This document shows positions 40,304-43,661 of a DNA stretch of 43,661 bases, one piece after another. Below the pieces are notes generated by a model that worked only from the letters and a program-made list of their open reading frames with translations, had not been told where the DNA came from and ran no database searches. Every line of letters begins with the position of its first letter. Position 1 is the first letter of the stretch. A program made the position numbers and the translations under genes. The stretch comes from Lachnospiraceae bacterium. GTDB taxonomy: Bacteria; Bacillota; Clostridia; Lachnospirales; Lachnospiraceae. Location: positions 1 to 43,661 of the forward strand of contig JAAVHZ010000018.1 of the NCBI GenBank assembly GCA_014799465.1, in the 5' to 3' direction.

Positions 40304-41194
40304 ATGTCTATATTTACAGGAGCGGGCGTAGCTATAGTTACACCTATGAAAGCAGACGGTCAGGTGAACTTTGATAAATTAGGAGAAATGATAGATTATC
40401 AGATTGAACATAAAACTGACTGTATTATAATCTGTGGAACAACAGGAGAATCATCAACTCTGACACATGAGGAGCATATTGAATGTATCAGATATGCAGT
40501 TGAAAAAACAGCTAAAAGAATACCAGTAGTGGCAGGAACAGGCTCTAACTGTACACAAACTGCTATTTATCTTTCTAAAGAAGCTGAAAAATGTGGTGCA
40601 GACGGAGTGTTGGTAGTTTCACCATATTATAATAAGGCAACACAGAATGGATTGTTTGAGCATTTTACAATGATTGCAGATTCTATAAACATTCCGGTTA
40701 TACTATACAATGTCCCAAGCAGAACAGGGTGTAATATTCTGCCTGAAACTGCTGTACGCATTGCAAAAGCATCAAAAAATGTTGTAGCAGTCAAAGAGGC
40801 AAGCGGAAATATTTCGCAGGTGGCAAAGCTTGCAAAGCTTTCAAAAGGTATTCTTGACATATATTCAGGTAATGATGACCAGATTGTACCAGTGCTTTCA
40901 CTGGGTGGAAAAGGTGTTATTTCAGTTCTGTCTAATATAGCACCGGAGCAGACACATAATATAGTTGCATCATATCTTGAAGGAGATGTAAAGACAAGTT
41001 TAAAGCTTCAGCTTGAAGCCCTTGATTTGGTTAATCTGCTTTTCTGTGAGGTTAGTCCGATTCCTGTAAAAGCGGCACTTAATATGATGGGTATGGAAGC
41101 AGGAATATTGCGCAGACCGCTTACGGATATGGAGCCTGAAAATAAGGAAAAACTCAGGAAAGCAATGGAAGAATATGGTATAAAATTGGTATAG
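40304..41194 (+). CDS. dapA: 4-hydroxy-tetrahydrodipicolinate synthase
   Basis: DapA condenses pyruvate with aspartate semialdehyde in the first committed step to diaminopimelate, lysine and, in spore formers, dipicolinate. The 296-aa TIM-barrel protein has GAGVAIVTPM, CGTTGESSTLT, the catalytic tyrosine in ILYNVPSRTGCN and the Schiff-base lysine (about K163) in VVAVKEASGNI. The long frame opens at 40217 inside the riboswitch terminator; ATG 40304 after TTGGAGG is the true start. dapB follows after 17 bases. Confidence 0.96.
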   Translation: MSIFTGAGVAIVTPMKADGQVNFDKLGEMIDYQIEHKTDCIIICGTTGESSTLTHEEHIECIRYAVEKTAKRIPVVAGTGSNCTQTAIYLSKEAEKCGADGVLVVSPYYNKATQNGLFEHFTMIADSINIPVILYNVPSRTGCNILPETAVRIAKASKNVVAVKEASGNISQVAKLAKLSKGILDIYSGNDDQIVPVLSLGGKGVISVLSNIAPEQTHNIVASYLEGDVKTSLKLQLEALDLVNLLFCEVSPIPVKAALNMMGMEAGILRRPLTDMEPENKEKLRKAMEEYGIKLV

Positions 41195-41211
41195 AAAGGT
41201 ACGGTAGCATA

Positions 41212-41967
41212 ATGATAAGGATAATAATGAGTGGCTGCAACGGAAAGATGGGTCAGACAATTTCAGGAATAGCAGCGGAAGATGAAGAGGCGGATATTGT
41301 AGCAGGATTTGATATTGTTGATAATAAAGAAAACGGTTATCCTGTATTTATTGATATTGAAAAATGTAATATAGATGCAGATGTAGTTATTGATTTTTCA
41401 TCATCAAAGGGAACTGACAGGCTTCTTGAGTATTGTCTGGACAAAAATATTCCTATCGTACTGTGTACAACCGGACTTTCAAAGGAACAGATTCAAAAAG
41501 TGGAAGATGCATCAAAACAGATTCCCGTTTTAAAATCGGCAAACATGTCTCTTGGTATAAATACAATTATGAAATTATTGCGGGAAGCAGCAAAAATTCT
41601 TGCACCTGCAGGATATGATATTGAGATTGTTGAAAGACATCATAACCAGAAGGTTGATGCACCAAGTGGTACGGCACTGGCACTTGCAGATGTTATAAAT
41701 AATGAACTTGAAAATGAATATGAATATAAATTTGACCGCAGTCAGGACAGAATAAAACGCCCTAAAAAAGAAATCGGAATTTCGGCAGTACGCGGTGGTA
41801 CAATAGTAGGTGACCATGAGGTAATATTTGCGGGAATTGATGAGGTTATAGAAATTAATCATCATGCATATTCAAAAGCGGTATTTGGCAAAGGTGCTGT
41901 TCAGGCAGCGAAATATCTTGCAGGAAAGCCGGCAGGAATGTATGATATGAGTGACGTAATTGGATAA
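41212..41967 (+). CDS. dapB: 4-hydroxy-tetrahydrodipicolinate reductase
   Basis: DapB reduces the DapA product with NAD(P)H. The 251-aa protein has the nucleotide-binding GCNGKMGQTI at residues 7-16, DFSSSKGT, CTTGLSKEQ and the catalytic EIVERHHNQKVDAPSGTAL. Length and motifs are standard. It is the second gene of the lysine-riboswitch operon. No terminator is visible right after it; the lipoprotein gene lies 81 bases downstream behind a long hairpin, so readthrough from dapAB may contribute to it. Confidence 0.96.
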   Translation: MIRIIMSGCNGKMGQTISGIAAEDEEADIVAGFDIVDNKENGYPVFIDIEKCNIDADVVIDFSSSKGTDRLLEYCLDKNIPIVLCTTGLSKEQIQKVEDASKQIPVLKSANMSLGINTIMKLLREAAKILAPAGYDIEIVERHHNQKVDAPSGTALALADVINNELENEYEYKFDRSQDRIKRPKKEIGISAVRGGTIVGDHEVIFAGIDEVIEINHHAYSKAVFGKGAVQAAKYLAGKPAGMYDMSDVIG

Positions 41968-41981
41968 AAATGCCATTCATT

Positions 41982-42045
41982 AAAATGTCTCTTTTTGGTT
42001 ATATTAGTTGTAGCAAGGAAAACTAATTTAAAAAGGAGACATTTT
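41982..42045 (+). promoter_or_regulatory. Leader hairpin sequestering the ribosome site of the lipoprotein gene
   Basis: AAAATGTCTCTTTTT (41982-41996) pairs with AAAAAGGAGACATTTT (42030-42045): 15 bp with one bulged G. The loop holds a second stem, ATTAGTT/AACTAAT. The right arm contains the AAGGAG SD of the gene starting at ATG 42049, so the folded RNA would hide it. The pairing is read from sequence; a regulatory role (temperature, ligand or protein-controlled opening) is inferred. Confidence 0.6.
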
Positions 42046-42048
42046 ATT

Positions 42049-42477
42049 ATGAAAAAAATAAGACCTATTTTTATGTTATTAGTAGTATTCGTAATGTCAA
42101 TAATGCTTGTGGCATGCGGAAATAATGCAGACAATGAAAATGGCACATCAGATGAAAAAACATCTCAGAATAAAAATAACAATTCTGATGATGTAAATGG
42201 AAAAGATAATAATAACAATAATAGTAACAATAATGATAATATAGGAAATGATATAGGTAATGCGGTAGAAGATGTCGGTGAAGGAATTGGTGATGCCGTA
42301 AAAGATGTTGGTGACGAAGTCGGCAATGGTGTGAATGAAATTACAAATGGCGGTGACAGAACAGGTAATGGAAATGATACTTCCGGTGGAGCCGGTAGCG
42401 GAAGTGTAAACGGTAATGGTGAAAATATGGATGTAGGTAATGGTACTGCAGGGAATAATGGTGCAGCTAATCCATAA
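42049..42477 (+). CDS. Small low-complexity lipoprotein
   Basis: This is a 142-aa predicted lipoprotein. It has an N-terminal signal with KK, a hydrophobic core and the lipobox LVAC, so the cysteine at about residue 23 would be lipidated. The mature part is almost only N, D, G, E, S and V, with a poly-Asn stretch encoded by AAT/AAC repeats. A helix-like repeat DIGNAVEDVGEGIGDAVKDVG is followed by a Gly/Asn-rich tail. ATG 42049 follows AAAAGGAGAC. The function is unknown. It resembles surface lipoproteins with flexible spacer regions. Confidence 0.8.
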   Translation: MKKIRPIFMLLVVFVMSIMLVACGNNADNENGTSDEKTSQNKNNNSDDVNGKDNNNNNSNNNDNIGNDIGNAVEDVGEGIGDAVKDVGDEVGNGVNEITNGGDRTGNGNDTSGGAGSGSVNGNGENMDVGNGTAGNNGAANP

Positions 42478-42494
42478 TATCGAATAAAATAAGT

Positions 42495-42526
42495 AGAGCA
42501 GCCATATTGAAGTGGCTGCTCTTTTG
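42495..42526 (+). terminator. Terminator after the lipoprotein gene
   Basis: AGAGCAGCCA (42495-42504) pairs perfectly with TGGCTGCTCT (42513-42522), followed by TTTTG. It lies between convergent genes and may serve both directions. Confidence 0.85.
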
Positions 42527-42531
42527 AATGG

Positions 42532-43449
42532 CTAATTATTAAGTTCAATAATTTCGTTAAGTAATAAATCAATGTTTTGATTCATGGTATCATCAGGAAA
42601 CTGGCATGTACCGACTACTTTATGACCACCTCCGCCATATTTAAGCATCAATGTACCAACATCGATATTGCAGGTTTTGTTAAGAACACTGTAGCCCACT
42701 GCACAGGAGCATCCCTGTCCACCTCTTCCTGATACAATCCAGACTGAAATATTTCCTTCAGGATAAAGGCTGTATATAATAAATCTGTTTCCGGTATAAA
42801 TGGTATCAAGACCACGTAAATCACTGATAATAACACCGTTTTTTACTTCGGTATGGGATTTTACCATTTCTATAAATTTGTCTGTCTGTTCAAAATACAA
42901 GTCTATTCGCTCTTTTATATCAGGAAGTTCAAGTATTTCATCTATTGTCATGGTTCGACACCAGTCAATAAGCTTTTCCATTAGCTGATAATTACTTATG
43001 GTAAATTTCCTGAAACGCCCGAGACCTGTTCTTGGATCCATTATAAATCCTAAAAGAACCCATCCTTCAGGATGGAGAATCTCTTCTTTAGTAAGGTTAG
43101 CCGAATCAACTTTATCTACGGCATCAAGCAGTGCATCAAAATTAGGGAATTTGTCTTTGCCGCCATAGTAATCATAGACTACATGTGCTGCACTTGGGCT
43201 GCTTTTGCTTTCACCAACATATTTTCCTTTATAAGCATTTCTTTCCTGCTCACTTGAATGATGGTCAAACCACAGACCACATCCTTCAACAAAAGGAACA
43301 TTTGCAAGACAGTCATCTCTTGTTACCTCAATAAGACCATCTTGTAAATCTTTTGGATGTGCAAATTTGTATGTATCGATGATTCCGGCTTCTTTCAGAA
43401 ATACGGCACAAGCAAGTCCGTCAAAATCTGATCTTGTAATTAGTCTCAT
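42532..43449 (-). CDS. DHH-family phosphoesterase
   Basis: The 305-aa protein starts LITRSDFDGLACAVFLKEAG and contains the metal-binding LWFDHHSSEQ, the two key motifs of DHH phosphoesterases. Motif III-like DAVDKVDSAN follows, and the C-terminus has GRGGQGCSCAVGYSVLN and YGGGGHKVVGTC, the DHHA1-type substrate domain. Related enzymes cleave nanoRNA, polyphosphate or cyclic dinucleotides; this one lacks PAS or GGDEF parts, so it is not GdpP. I cannot name the substrate from sequence. Confidence 0.88.
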   Translation of the reverse strand: MRLITRSDFDGLACAVFLKEAGIIDTYKFAHPKDLQDGLIEVTRDDCLANVPFVEGCGLWFDHHSSEQERNAYKGKYVGESKSSPSAAHVVYDYYGGKDKFPNFDALLDAVDKVDSANLTKEEILHPEGWVLLGFIMDPRTGLGRFRKFTISNYQLMEKLIDWCRTMTIDEILELPDIKERIDLYFEQTDKFIEMVKSHTEVKNGVIISDLRGLDTIYTGNRFIIYSLYPEGNISVWIVSGRGGQGCSCAVGYSVLNKTCNIDVGTLMLKYGGGGHKVVGTCQFPDDTMNQNIDLLLNEIIELNN

Positions 43450-43492
43450 AATAAATTGCCCCCATTGAGTATTTTAGTAATAAATATATACT

Positions 43493-43521
43493 ATTGTAAC
43501 ATTTTATTGAAAGGTTTGCAA
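43493..43521 (-). promoter_or_regulatory. Promoter of the DHH phosphoesterase gene
   Basis: On the minus strand: TTGCAA (43516-43521), a 17-base spacer and TACAAT (43493-43498) preceded by TGT. It lies 44 bases before the start codon. Confidence 0.6.
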
Positions 43522-43549
43522 TAATGGCATAGAGTAATTTTGTTTTATT

Positions 43550-43661
43550 CCCGCGAGCAACGAGCCAAGTGGCTGCTTGCAGACATTTGGCGACTGCCGC
43601 GAGGGTCAAATACCCCGCAGCTTGCTGCGTTGCAAATTTGATGCCCCGTCAGCTTGCTGCG
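43550..43661. repeat. GC-rich palindromic intergenic repeat (cut by window end)
   Basis: The base composition changes sharply at about 43550. CAGCTTGCTGCG occurs at 43618-43629 and 43650-43661, and CGCAGCTTGCTGCG is itself a near-perfect palindrome. CCCGCGAG, CTGCCGCGAG and two GCCCC/ACCCCG blocks add further short repeats. No reading frame is convincing. It looks like a dispersed intergenic repeat family that continues outside the window. Confidence 0.6.

Noticed and set aside
42165-42572. 135-codon minus-strand frame opposite the lipoprotein
   Set aside because: It is the low-complexity shadow (Leu/Pro/Ser) of the Asn/Gly-rich coding strand and runs through a terminator.
1-43661. rRNA, tRNA, insertion sequences, integrase genes and replication origins
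   Set aside because: No such sequence or gene was recognised on either strand.

Overview
This 43.7 kb window is AT-rich chromosomal DNA from a Gram-positive, endospore-forming Clostridia. It most resembles Lachnospiraceae. Pointers are the SpoIIAA/SpoIIAB/SigF cassette next to SpoVA genes, strong AAGGAGG-type ribosome sites, TTGACA/TATAAT promoters, intrinsic terminators, a DUF6774-type mini-protein, a tandem-OB SSB-like protein and a BceRS-type two-component pair. No rRNA, tRNA, IS element or CRISPR array was found.

Layout. 1-5.1 kb: an exporter-type ABC half-transporter, folC, a 48-aa protein and a zinc-ribbon/TPR membrane protein. 5.2-11.2 kb: a forespore block (spoIIAA-spoIIAB-sigF), a chemoreceptor with a lysine-rich N-terminal extension, then a forespore-type promoter driving a 45-aa membrane peptide followed by spoVAA-spoVAB-spoVAC; spoVAD/spoVAE do not follow. 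11.3-13.1 kb: a YcaQ-like DNA glycosylase and a GNAT protein. 13.2-18.0 kb: an accessory patch with a secreted phage-type lysozyme carrying Ig-like/FN3/SH3 modules, two orphan genes (one apparently starting at AUC), a frameshifted mini-gene and a DUF7666/pentapeptide protein bracketed by a decayed duplication. 18.0-19.8 kb: an ABC-F gene behind an attenuator-like leader. 19.8-23.7 kb: DegV, a DUF2156 protein with a structured leader, a YkgJ-type cysteine-cluster protein, BioY and a pseudouridine synthase.

23.7-31.2 kb is the most interesting segment: one apparent operon of nicotinamidase, a short divergent PRPP-synthetase-like protein, a NadV/NAMPT-like transferase, glutamine-dependent NAD synthetase, a NrtR-like Nudix/winged-helix protein, and a BceRS-type two-component pair. 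A strong promoter carries a perfect palindrome at its start site. The Prs-like + NadV-like pair resembles the ADP-ribose-based NAD+ reconstitution pathway (NARP1) described in phages.

31.2-43.7 kb is mostly housekeeping: DUF6774 mini-protein, class A PBP with an acidic NPD/NPE tail, YigZ, PAP2 phosphatase, TypA/BipA, LUD protein, SSB-like protein, corrinoid adenosyltransferase, a lysine riboswitch controlling dapA-dapB, a small lipoprotein whose ribosome site lies inside a long hairpin, and a DHH phosphoesterase. The right edge is a GC-rich palindromic intergenic repeat cut by the window end.

All calls come from reading the sequence; no database search was run. Family names are from recognised motifs, and start codons were often moved from the longest frame to the one with the best Shine-Dalgarno (SD) site.
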